Shown here: positions 1 through 7,092 of the stretch, piece by piece
How the letters are laid out: each line of letters starts with the position of its first letter
Numbering within the stretch: the first letter of the stretch is position 1
NCBI GenBank assembly: GCA_016124935.1
Contig: WGMS01000035.1
Coordinates: forward strand, 1-47,368
From: a bacterium
GTDB taxonomy: Bacteria; Cyanobacteriota; Vampirovibrionia; Obscuribacterales; Obscuribacteraceae
Length of the DNA stretch: 47,368 bases
Direction: 5' to 3'
The notes under the pieces: model-generated
Database searches by the model: none
What the model was told of the DNA's origin: nothing
The model's input: the letters and a program-made list of their open reading frames with translations, nothing else
Translations under genes and position numbers: made by a program

Positions 1-1
1 A

Positions 2-223
2 TCAGATCAAGGTGAGATTCACCTTTTCGACAGACGAGATGATTTTATTGCTTGTTTAAAAGGTGGAACTTGGGTCAACGACTTGGTGTTTCAGTCATAT
101 GAGCTGGAAGAATTCAATCTCATAACTGATCAAAAGGAAATAGAAACGGTTTTAGCTGAAGCTCGGACGGCTCTAAATTGTCCTCTAGGGAAAAACAAAT
201 CAGACAAAGCTAAGAGCGCCTGA
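2..223 (+). CDS. C-terminal fragment of an unknown protein (5' end outside window)
   Basis: An open frame enters from the left edge and runs 73 codons to a TGA at 221-223. The product begins SDQGEIHLFDRRDD and ends in a basic tail, GKNKSDKAKSA. I see no recognisable domain; the middle is mixed acidic and hydrophobic, like an ordinary soluble protein. It is too short for the ORF listing threshold of a complete gene and is called because the frame stays open from the edge with plausible composition. Function unknown. Confidence 0.45.
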   Translation, partial: SDQGEIHLFDRRDDFIACLKGGTWVNDLVFQSYELEEFNLITDQKEIETVLAEARTALNCPLGKNKSDKAKSA

Positions 224-460
224 AATCGAGGATGGTTGAGTACCCCAATATAAGCTTGGGTATAGAAAAGTCACCACCGGCAGAACTGCCACTTTATCAG
301 ACGTTTTAAATTAAACGCTGTAAATCTTTGTGGTTCAAAGCTTTTCGGATATGCGATGTATATTTGAGGCATAATGGATCTTATCGGACGCGCTTGATTA
401 CCGGGAGATCTCAGAAGCCCGATCTAGCCCGCTCCTGGCGTTTTCGAGGCTCCTGGGGGG

Positions 461-490
461 TCGTCAAAACCACCTTCCCCGCCCTATACT
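461..490 (+). promoter_or_regulatory. Candidate promoter giving a leaderless mRNA for the HTH gene
   Basis: A TATACT hexamer lies at 485-490, only 7 nt before the ATG at 498. A poor -35 candidate, TCGTCA (461-466), sits 18 nt upstream of it. No Shine-Dalgarno sequence precedes the ATG (CTCTTTCCC). If this -10 is used, transcription would begin at about the A of the start codon, so the transcript would be leaderless. Confidence 0.35.
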
Positions 491-497
491 CTTTCCC

Positions 498-1016
498 ATG
501 AGTGACACCACCCGCGATTACCAGACTGATCACCCCGCCGCTACCATCGAAGGGTTAGACGAAATCTTTGACGTTCGCGAACTGGACGACGAACTAGACG
601 CGAATCACGAACCCGAGGGCGCGAACTATTTAACTGTAGAGGAAGCTGCTAGCCTTCTTGGTATATCAAATCGTGCTGTTCAGAAGCGACTCAAAAAAGG
701 CTCCTTGCATGGATGGAAGGAGAAAACAGCTAACGGCGAACGGTGGGTAGTTGATGCTAGCAAGTTGCCATCTATGCAGGACGCGAACACTGTTCGCCTG
801 GACGCGACCCCTTCGCTCAAGGACGCGAACAATGTTCGATCTGGTTCGAATGGACGCGAACCAGATCGCGAACAATATCGCGAACAATATCAACCCGACC
901 TGTTTACCATCCAACTGCAAAGCAAATTGGAAGCAGCTACCTATCGAATCGGCTATTTAGAAGCCCAGCTAGAAAATCAACGAGAGCAAATAAAATGGCT
1001 CTGTTGCAAAAACTGA
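498..1016 (+). CDS. Helix-turn-helix DNA-binding protein, C-terminus cut by the IS element
   Basis: The 172-residue product has an acidic N-terminus, then an excisionase/MerR-like helix-turn-helix at about residues 44-92 (YLTVEEAASLLGISNRAVQ followed by KKGSLHGW and a wing ending RWVVDASKLP). Next comes a low-complexity Asp/Asn/Arg stretch and a short coiled coil (about 140-166). Proteins of this layout bind DNA as plasmid, phage or chromosomal regulators. The last six residues (WLCCKN) and the stop codon are supplied by the left inverted repeat of the IS element starting at 997, so the coiled coil is probably truncated. The gene has no visible ribosome binding site. Its own coding sequence carries many GCGAAC/GTTCGC palindromes, which could be binding sites for its product; that is inference. 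Confidence 0.75.
   Translation: MSDTTRDYQTDHPAATIEGLDEIFDVRELDDELDANHEPEGANYLTVEEAASLLGISNRAVQKRLKKGSLHGWKEKTANGERWVVDASKLPSMQDANTVRLDATPSLKDANNVRSGSNGREPDREQYREQYQPDLFTIQLQSKLEAATYRIGYLEAQLENQREQIKWLCCKN
573..888. repeat. Cluster of GCGAAC/GTTCGC palindromes and direct repeats inside the HTH gene
   Basis: Perfect or near-perfect palindromes seen: GTTCGCGAAC (573-582), GCGAACA-C-TGTTCGC (783-797), CGAACA-A-TGTTCG (826-838) and GGTTCG-N6-CGAACC (843-862). Two adjacent 12-bp direct copies of ATCGCGAACAAT lie at 865-876 and 877-888, and single CGAAC half sites are scattered between. This is far denser than chance in about 300 bp and suggests operator- or centromere-like sites embedded in coding DNA. 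Confidence 0.6.
997..1010 (+). repeat. IS6-family left terminal inverted repeat
   Basis: GGCTCTGTTGCAAA, identical in inverted form to 2680-2693. It supplies the final codons of the interrupted HTH gene. Confidence 0.88.
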
Positions 1017-1748
1017 CTAAATTTCTAAATTGCGGACAGCTTTTTGATAATCGCCTTCAACTGAAGCAAGCGACAGATGCTGATAGAGTTCAAGGCTTTT
1101 CCGATTTCCATGACCGGATATAAGCTGGATCTTTGCATCACTAAGCCCTTGAGCGGTCAAGAAAGTAAGCATCTGATGCCGTAAAAGATGAGGATGCACC
1201 GACCGCTTGATTCCTGCCCGATCAGCATACTGTCGTATGATCTGCTGAATGCGTCTGGGAGTAAATTGCTGGTTCAGTCTTGACTCAAACATATAAAGAT
1301 TTTCCGGATGGGCGTCAATGTAGGTTTGCAAGGCAAGCCTTAAGTCGGAGGGAAAGAGAATATAACGGTCTTTTCCGCCTTTACCATTGTCGATGAAGAT
1401 CTTGCACTCATCCAAGTCGATATCTTCTACTTGGATATTCACAAGCTCACTTACCCGGACTGCTGTGTACAACAAGAGTTTAAGCATTAGCTCGTGTCCG
1501 GTATCGCCACATTTCTGGACTGTTTTGAAAAACTTCTTCAGCTCGGCCAGCGAAAGTAATTCTGGAAGCTTTCGCTCCTTCTTTGGCTTTTCCATCTTTA
1601 ACTTGATGCGAACCTGCTGACAGACGGCTATAAACTCATCGTAAGAGAGGCGGTGCTGGCGTACAACTCTCACAATTTTTTTTACTGCCTCGGATTTCGC
1701 ATTCTGTTTTGATGGCGCGAAATTGGTGGGCTTTTTAGGTTGGGGCAT
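1017..1748 (-). CDS. Tyrosine recombinase/integrase inside the IS6 element
   Basis: The protein of 243 residues (from the ATG at 1746-1748) is a XerC/D-like site-specific recombinase. All catalytic residues of the family are visible: R98 in TAVRVSEL, a lysine in GKGGKD (about 123-126), H187 and R190 in HPHLLRH, H213 in SGHGN and the nucleophile Y222 in LELYQHLS. Residues 1-60 are basic and form a short SAM-like DNA-binding N-domain. I prefer the ATG because GAGAG lies 11 nt upstream; an in-frame TTG at 1766 would add six residues. It is transcribed away from the transposase and stops 6 bp inside the left inverted repeat. It may act as a resolvase for the cointegrates that IS6 replicative transposition makes, or may be captured cargo. 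Neither is shown by sequence alone. Confidence 0.88.
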   Translation of the reverse strand: MPQPKKPTNFAPSKQNAKSEAVKKIVRVVRQHRLSYDEFIAVCQQVRIKLKMEKPKKERKLPELLSLAELKKFFKTVQKCGDTGHELMLKLLLYTAVRVSELVNIQVEDIDLDECKIFIDNGKGGKDRYILFPSDLRLALQTYIDAHPENLYMFESRLNQQFTPRRIQQIIRQYADRAGIKRSVHPHLLRHQMLTFLTAQGLSDAKIQLISGHGNRKSLELYQHLSLASVEGDYQKAVRNLEI

Positions 1749-1855
1749 GGTTATCGCTACTCTCAATTTGGGAATACTGTTCGTATATCTGTTATTCTAC
1801 GAAATATACAGATTGAATATGCAGTGATTTAATCTTAGCCAGTGAGGACCGAACC

Positions 1856-2620
1856 ATGAATGACTTCAAATGGCGCCACTTTCAGGGTGAGATTATCCTC
1901 CAGTGTGTTCGCTGGTACTGCAAGTACGGCATTAGCTACCGCGACCTCGAAGAGATGATGGCAGAGCGCGGTGTTGAGGTGGACCATACCACCATCTACC
2001 GCTGGGTCCAGCACTACGCACCCGAGATGGAAAAGAGACTCCGGTGGTACTGGCGTAACAACTTTGACTCCTCCTGGCGAGTCGATGAAACCTACGTCAA
2101 AGTAAAAGGTCAGTGGAAGTACCTCTATAGAGCCATAGACAAGATTGGCAAAACGATTGACTTCTATCTGTCCCACACAAGGAACATGGAACAAGCAAGG
2201 CGATTCCTTGGCAAAGCCATGAAAAAACAAAAGTCCTGGGATCTTCCAAGTACAATAAACACAGACAAGAATGCAGCCTATGGTGCCGCTCTTGAGTCAA
2301 TGAAAAAATCTGGCAAGTGCGATGTCGACGTAGAACACCGGCAAGTGAAATATTTGAACAACCGGCTGGAAGCAGATCACGGCAAGCTAAAGCGGCTCAT
2401 TAAGCCAGTCAGAGGCTTCAAGTCAATGAAGACCGCGTATGCCACCATAAAGGGCTTCGAAGTCATGCGCATGTTTCGGAAAGGGCAAATGCGTCACTGG
2501 CAGTTGTTTCCAGGCGTCAAGGGCGAAGTGTATCTAGTCGAAAAACAGTTCGGAATAGATAGCCAAAACGCCTACAGCGAGTTTTGGAAAACACTGATGG
2601 CTGAATTTGAGGCTGCATAA
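1856..2620 (+). CDS. IS6-family DDE transposase
   Basis: The 254-residue transposase has an N-terminal helix-turn-helix (about 20-55, including SYRDLEEMM and DHTTIYRWVQ). A complete DDE catalytic triad follows: D77 in WRVDETYVKVKG, D137 in NTDKNAAYG and E172 in NNRLEADHGKLKR, with 34 residues between the second D and E as is usual for IS6. It catalyses replicative transposition by joining the 14-bp element ends to target DNA. Length and ends are intact, so the element may still be active. It is divergent from the recombinase gene, with an 89- to 107-bp shared promoter region, and stops 59 bp before the right inverted repeat. Confidence 0.94.
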   Translation: MNDFKWRHFQGEIILQCVRWYCKYGISYRDLEEMMAERGVEVDHTTIYRWVQHYAPEMEKRLRWYWRNNFDSSWRVDETYVKVKGQWKYLYRAIDKIGKTIDFYLSHTRNMEQARRFLGKAMKKQKSWDLPSTINTDKNAAYGAALESMKKSGKCDVDVEHRQVKYLNNRLEADHGKLKRLIKPVRGFKSMKTAYATIKGFEVMRMFRKGQMRHWQLFPGVKGEVYLVEKQFGIDSQNAYSEFWKTLMAEFEAA

Positions 2621-2679
2621 CCAGAAAAGCGGCTCAAAGAAACACGTCTCGAAACTTATCTTATTTTTTCCGGGTATTA

Positions 2680-2693
2680 TTTGCAACAGAGCC
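2680..2693 (-). repeat. IS6-family right terminal inverted repeat
   Basis: TTTGCAACAGAGCC, the exact inverse of the left repeat at 997-1010. Confidence 0.88.
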
Positions 2694-2824
2694 GTTCTCG
2701 GCTCCTGCTAGTTTCGGTACCCCTCTTTCCGGGTCTCCCTACCACAGCAAAAGTTCGATCGCGTAAATTCATCAAAAAAGTCTTAGGATAAAAAGGTCCC
2801 TACAGCACATATACAACCTATCTA

Positions 2825-2861
2825 TCGAGCCTCGACGGCTCGAAGATGATCTGCCTATACT
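2825..2861 (+). promoter_or_regulatory. Hairpin and -10-like box upstream of topB
   Basis: A perfect 7-bp inverted repeat, TCGAGCC (2825-2831) and GGCTCGA (2837-2843), lies just before a TATACT hexamer at 2856-2861, some 40 nt upstream of the topB start. No good -35 box is visible, so the palindrome may be an operator over the -35 region. Weak evidence. Confidence 0.3.
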
Positions 2862-2901
2862 GCTAAGAGACGTCTATCTGCCTTATATTCGGAACAAGAT
2901 C

Positions 2902-5502
2902 TTGAAAGTAATTCTTGCGGAAAAACCCTCGGTAGCCAGAGACATAGCCAATGTCATCGGAGCCAATCAGAAAAGAGACGGCTACTTTGAAGGCAACGGC
3001 TACGCTGTCACCTATGCTTTCGGCCATCTCGTCACCCAGGCGGAACCCGAGACCATGGACGAAGCATGGGGCAAACCCTGGCGCCTCAATCAGTTGCCGA
3101 TGATCCCTGAAAAGTGGAAATATAGAATCGAGCCCAAGACCAGAAATCAGTTCAATGTCATAAAGCAGCTCTTTCAAAGAGCGGACGCCGAGTCAATTAT
3201 CTGCGCCACAGACGCCGGGCGAGAAGGAGAGCACATCTTCCGTCTTATCTATATGCTCTCGGGCACGAAAAAACCGGTGGAGCGCTTATGGATAAGCTCA
3301 CTTACAGCTGACGCCATCGCCACCGGCATGAAGAAGCTGAAACCCGGCAGCGATTTTGACAGCCTGGCCGACGCTGCCATGGCTAGAAGCCGCGCCGACT
3401 GGATAGTCGGGCTCAATTTCACCCGCGCCTATACCATCATCAATAAACAGCTTTGTACTATTGGCCGGGTTCAGACCCCGACCCTTGCCTTAATAGTCGA
3501 ACGCCAAAAGGCGATAGACAGCTTCGAAATAGACGAGTTCTACGAAGTGCTCGCTCATTTTGCGCCGGGCTTCAAGACAAAATATCAGGTTCCGGGCAAA
3601 GAGAACTCGACCAGATTAAAAGACAAAGCCGCTGCCGATGCGATTTTAAAAGCGGTCGATCCCATAAAAGAAGGGCTTGTAGAGTCTGTAGAGACCAACG
3701 AAAAGAGAACGAAAGCACCGGGGCTCTATGACTTGCTCACGTTGCAGAAAGATGCCAATAAACGCTTCGGCTATACCGCCCAGAAGACCCTCGATATCGC
3801 CCAGAGCCTCTATGAAGCGAAGAAATTGCTCTCTTATCCAAGGACCGAGTCTCGCTATCTCTCATCAGATATAGTGCCGGAACTGCCCGGCATTTTGAAG
3901 GCGGTGCTCAAAGCCCCCACCACATCCGATACCGCAAAAAAAGCCCTGACTGAGAGCTTCGCCAAGCTAAAAGAATCAGGCAAGGTCGACGCGAAGAGCC
4001 TGGAGAAGATGCTGGGCAAATCTTATATCAATGACGCCAAGCTCACCGACCACCACGCCATAATACCGACCAACAAAATCCCCGGCTCTGACCTGAGCCC
4101 AGAGCATAAAAACATCTATCAACTGGTGGCAACCCGCTTCATGAGCATCTTTCTGCCGGCAGAGGTAAGGGACGAGACCACGGCGATGCTGAAACTGGCA
4201 GAGCACCAGTTCAAAGCCCAGGGCGTTATCATAAAAGATCCCGGCTGGACTGTTATCGACCCCAAAGGTGCCGCCGGTAATAGCACCGAGAAGAAAGGAA
4301 AAGGCGCCAGAGGAGAGAAGGAAGAGACACAGCAATTGCCGCCGCTTGCTGTGGGCCAGTTGGTAAAAAAAGAAAAAGCCGAGGTCAAAAAAGGCAAGAC
4401 CACTCCGCCTAAACCCTACGATGATGCCAGCTTGCTCACAGCCATGAAAAACGCCGGTCGCGAGCTGGACGACGAGGATCTGGCCGCTTACATGAAACAA
4501 AAGGGTCTGGGCACCCCTGCCACCAGGGCCGCTATCATAGAAAGATTGCTCCAGACCGGATACATAACCCGGCAGAAGAAGCATCTTCTGCCCACCGCCA
4601 AAGGCACTGCGTTGATAGATCAGGTAAAAGTAGAGCTCAAAGATATCGCCCTGACAGCCAACTGGGAACAACGGCTCGCCGATATGCAGGATGAGAAACT
4701 TTCTTTAAAAAGCTTCGAAACAGATATTGCCGCCTTTATAAAAGAGATACTGCCGGCGGTTTTAAGCGAAACAAAGCCGCTTCCTTATGCAGGAGGTTCT
4801 GGCAAGGGACGCTCCGGCAATGGTGGCGCACCGGCTGGCGAAGTGATTGGCGCCTGTCCCCAGTGCAAAGCACAGGAGCAAGAAGGCTTTGTCAGAAAGA
4901 CACCCAAAGGAGCAGGTTGCAGCCGCTGGCAAGAAGGTTGCACTTTTTCTGTCTGGCAGGAGCAATATGGCAAGAAGCTTTCGGATAGCCAGATCAAAGA
5001 GCTGGTTCTAAAAGGCGAGACCAAAGAGATTAAAGGCTTCAAGAAAAAATCAGGAAAAGGCACTTACGATGCAAGACTGCATCTGAACGAAGAGTTCAAG
5101 GTCAGACTTAAATTCGAAGATCAAGAAGGCGGCGAAGCAAAAGAGCAAATAGAATTTGGCCCTTGTCCACGTTGCAAGGAAGGAAAAGTAAGAAGCACTC
5201 CCCGTGGTGCGGGCTGCAATCGCTGGCGAGAAGGCTGCAGTTTTACCGTATGGCGCGAACAGTACGGCAAAGTGCTGAGCGATGACGACATAAAATCACT
5301 GGTGACAAAGAAAGAGACCGGTCTGATTAAGGATTTCAAGAAAAAATCCGGCACCGGGACCTATAGCGCCTATCTGGTTCTCAATGAAGAGTTCAAATCA
5401 AGACTGAGATTCGAAAATGAGCAGCCTGCCCAGCCCGGCTCTCTTGCTACTGCTGCTTCGAAGACCACGGCTGCGGCGGACAGTCTTTCCACGACCAATT
5501 AG
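2902..5502 (+). CDS. topB: DNA topoisomerase III (type IA)
   Basis: This 866-residue type IA topoisomerase relaxes or decatenates DNA through a 5'-phosphotyrosyl intermediate. Residues 1-140 form the Toprim domain (KVILAEKPSVA at the start, DAGREGEHI for the metal-binding acidic motif). The strand-passage core follows, with GRVQTPTLALI and the catalytic Tyr312 in SYPRTESRYL. After about residue 610 are a Gly-rich linker and two tandem copies of a C-terminal module (about 645-740 and 750-845), each with CPxC and a downstream GAGCxRWxEGC pair that look zinc-binding. The start is TTG, with GGAAC just upstream; it is chosen because family members begin MKVILAEKPS. The gene stands alone and a hairpin terminator follows it. 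Confidence 0.93.
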   Translation: MKVILAEKPSVARDIANVIGANQKRDGYFEGNGYAVTYAFGHLVTQAEPETMDEAWGKPWRLNQLPMIPEKWKYRIEPKTRNQFNVIKQLFQRADAESIICATDAGREGEHIFRLIYMLSGTKKPVERLWISSLTADAIATGMKKLKPGSDFDSLADAAMARSRADWIVGLNFTRAYTIINKQLCTIGRVQTPTLALIVERQKAIDSFEIDEFYEVLAHFAPGFKTKYQVPGKENSTRLKDKAAADAILKAVDPIKEGLVESVETNEKRTKAPGLYDLLTLQKDANKRFGYTAQKTLDIAQSLYEAKKLLSYPRTESRYLSSDIVPELPGILKAVLKAPTTSDTAKKALTESFAKLKESGKVDAKSLEKMLGKSYINDAKLTDHHAIIPTNKIPGSDLSPEHKNIYQLVATRFMSIFLPAEVRDETTAMLKLAEHQFKAQGVIIKDPGWTVIDPKGAAGNSTEKKGKGARGEKEETQQLPPLAVGQLVKKEKAEVKKGKTTPPKPYDDASLLTAMKNAGRELDDEDLAAYMKQKGLGTPATRAAIIERLLQTGYITRQKKHLLPTAKGTALIDQVKVELKDIALTANWEQRLADMQDEKLSLKSFETDIAAFIKEILPAVLSETKPLPYAGGSGKGRSGNGGAPAGEVIGACPQCKAQEQEGFVRKTPKGAGCSRWQEGCTFSVWQEQYGKKLSDSQIKELVLKGETKEIKGFKKKSGKGTYDARLHLNEEFKVRLKFEDQEGGEAKEQIEFGPCPRCKEGKVRSTPRGAGCNRWREGCSFTVWREQYGKVLSDDDIKSLVTKKETGLIKDFKKKSGTGTYSAYLVLNEEFKSRLRFENEQPAQPGSLATAASKTTAAADSLSTTN

Positions 5503-5618
5503 CGCACTTCAAGAGGTCTTAAAGGGAAAATCTTCTTTCGTCTTCCCTGCGCACCCTGAAAAAGGACGAATTCGAAGCCTCTAAATACCGATCGAGTATC
5601 GGAGCAATTCCCAAAGCA

Positions 5619-5646
5619 GACTAGATAAAAGAAACTAGTCTTTTTT
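5619..5646 (+). terminator. Rho-independent terminator after topB
   Basis: Stem GACTAG (5619-5624) pairs with CTAGTC (5635-5640) around a 10-nt A-rich loop and runs straight into six T residues (5641-5646). It overlaps the stop of the convergent gene at 5635. The stem is short, so efficiency may be modest. Confidence 0.6.
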
Positions 5647-6807
5647 GTATTGTTGGAGGCTCGTGACTATGCCATCGGACCCCTGCACCGGAATCTGCTC
5701 GTCGGAAATGCCCAGCATCTCTCGAGCATAATAGTATCTGGTGTTTCCATCAACAATTCTCACACCATTTGCACCCTTTACAGCCTTGATCCGCCAGGGT
5801 TCCTGCTCCAGATGACTCAACAGCTTCTGCCTCTGAATAAAAGGTGGATCCCAGATATGAATTCCAATATCAGACTTGAGACCAGATACTTTGCCAGCCA
5901 CCTCATCTGCGGAACGCCCAAGGGACACTTCCGCTTCCCCTCTTGCAACCCCACCTGCTTTTCTCATAAGCCTGGCTGCCGCTCCGCCAGGTATCAGACC
6001 GGTGGCACCATCGAAAACTGCTGTCCCCAGCTCGCCTTTTATCGTCTTTTCGGCTTGTCTGTATTCGTCGCTATTTCTGTTCCCGTTCCAGATTTCGCTA
6101 ACTGCTCCGGCAACCTTAGAGCCTTTGTCGTAGACCTCATAGGCGGTATAGCTGACACCCGCGGCCACCAGGCCTGCTGTAGCCCAGGCAGGTGCGGTTG
6201 CGGCAATAAAGGCTCCAGTTGCTGCGCCACCAACGGCTATAGCTGCCGTCTTGACTGGATTATCCTTGAACTCTTGCCAGGCTCCTTCCATGCTCAACCC
6301 GGCTATATGCATTGATTTATCGAAAGCTCCGGGATCTTCACCATAAGCTTTCAGATCGCCGGGAGGGACTCGCTGCTCATTTAAGTTGAATGAATTCTCG
6401 GAGTAGGAATCATGACTTGCTCTTGCTTCATCGTAGCTACTGAGAACAGCATCTTTCGCCATGGTGTATTCGTTCTGACCACCGTCGGCATCTTTCAGCA
6501 GTGCCATGGAATTCGTGAGCGCCTCCTGGCCAAGGCTGGGTTCACCTTCAATATCTAAGCGATTGAAATCTCTGGTTGTTCTATCCAGCGAGCTTTGCAC
6601 GTCCGGAGTATCGTCAGCGAAATCGGCACCCTTCTCTTCGCCATAATCAATCTCAAAATCTGGCAAGCTGGAGCAATCCCAGCCAGCCTTCTGCTCGCTG
6701 AAAACCTTTCCGGAGTCGCTTGAATAGAGTTCCGGGGCAGCAAGAGAAAACGGCGGCTCTCCATCTAAAGCACCGCGGCCAGTTTCGAAATCGAGTTCAT
6801 TTGACAT
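5635..6807 (-). CDS. Signal-less acidic protein with hydrophobic middle and possible ParB-like C-terminal domain
   Basis: The 390-residue product begins with about 160 hydrophilic acidic residues (MSNELDFETGRGALDGE) and has no signal peptide. A Gly/Ala-rich hydrophobic stretch at about 180-225 (AAIAVGGAATGAF, AGLVAAGVSYTAYEVYDKG) could insert in a membrane. A second Gly/Ala segment follows (DGATGLIPGGAAARLMRKAGG). The last 70 residues contain a VDGNTRYYYAREMLG motif preceded by GVRIV, which resembles the core of ParB/sulfiredoxin-like domains. Such domains occur as nucleases at the C-termini of polymorphic toxins behind similar hydrophobic segments. That makes a toxin-like effector possible but unproven. 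No clear ribosome binding site precedes the ATG. I see no obvious immunity gene beside it. Confidence 0.65.
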   Translation of the reverse strand: MSNELDFETGRGALDGEPPFSLAAPELYSSDSGKVFSEQKAGWDCSSLPDFEIDYGEEKGADFADDTPDVQSSLDRTTRDFNRLDIEGEPSLGQEALTNSMALLKDADGGQNEYTMAKDAVLSSYDEARASHDSYSENSFNLNEQRVPPGDLKAYGEDPGAFDKSMHIAGLSMEGAWQEFKDNPVKTAAIAVGGAATGAFIAATAPAWATAGLVAAGVSYTAYEVYDKGSKVAGAVSEIWNGNRNSDEYRQAEKTIKGELGTAVFDGATGLIPGGAAARLMRKAGGVARGEAEVSLGRSADEVAGKVSGLKSDIGIHIWDPPFIQRQKLLSHLEQEPWRIKAVKGANGVRIVDGNTRYYYAREMLGISDEQIPVQGSDGIVTSLQQYKKD

Positions 6808-6925
6808 GGCAAAAGCAGTTCAGAGCCATGACTGTCCGAAAACACTGAAAGTGCTCAAATATCGGACAAGTTAGTAAGCGAGCATATCCATAACTTTAGC
6901 TCTATCCGTACCCGATGTCAAGAAG

Positions 6926-6935
6926 CCCCCCCCCC
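6926..6935. repeat. Homopolymer tract of ten C
   Basis: Ten consecutive C residues lie 119 bp upstream of the minus-strand gene ending its 5' end at 6807, in the 285-bp gap between two minus-strand genes. Tracts of this kind can slip during replication and alter promoter spacing; they are also prone to sequencing error. Confidence 0.85.
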
Positions 6936-7092
6936 TTGCTTCGACGCACACCTCCCCTTTCGCTGATCTTATCAATGCATGAACCAGACTTCCAGGTTGA
7001 TATCATTCGCTTTTTATATTGGTTTGGTAGAAGGCTACGGCATTGACAGTTCCGAGCCTCCTCAAAACATACCTGCCCCGTGCAATCGTGAG

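Larger units (their letters stand above)
997..2693 (+). mobile_element. IS6-family insertion sequence carrying a tyrosine recombinase passenger
   Basis: The element is bounded by 14-bp perfect terminal inverted repeats, GGCTCTGTTGCAAA at 997-1010 and its complement at 2680-2693, matching the ends known for the IS6/IS26/IS6100 group. It holds an IS6-type DDE transposase on the plus strand and a divergent tyrosine recombinase on the minus strand. At 1697 bp it is about twice the usual size for the family, because of the passenger gene. The 8 bp on the left (989-996, AATAAAAT) and right (2694-2701, GTTCTCGG) do not match, so there is no target duplication. This fits recombination or an adjacent deletion after insertion. 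The left end interrupts the HTH gene. Confidence 0.88.

Noticed and set aside
783..838. CGAACANTGTTCG palindromes as LexA/SOS boxes
   Set aside because: Gram-positive-type LexA boxes have CGAAC and GTTCG separated by 4 bp; here the spacing is 3 bp, and the sites are inside a coding region rather than at a promoter.
1787..1813. ATCTGT/ACAGAT inverted repeat between the IS genes as a recombination core site
   Set aside because: Only 6-bp arms with a 15-bp spacer; too weak to call without comparing other copies of the element.
3976..4671. 231-codon frame antisense to topB
   Set aside because: Shadow of topB; no start signal and no domain.
5588..5602. CCGAT-N5-ATCGG hairpin after topB
   Set aside because: Short stem with no T-run; the better terminator lies at 5619-5646.
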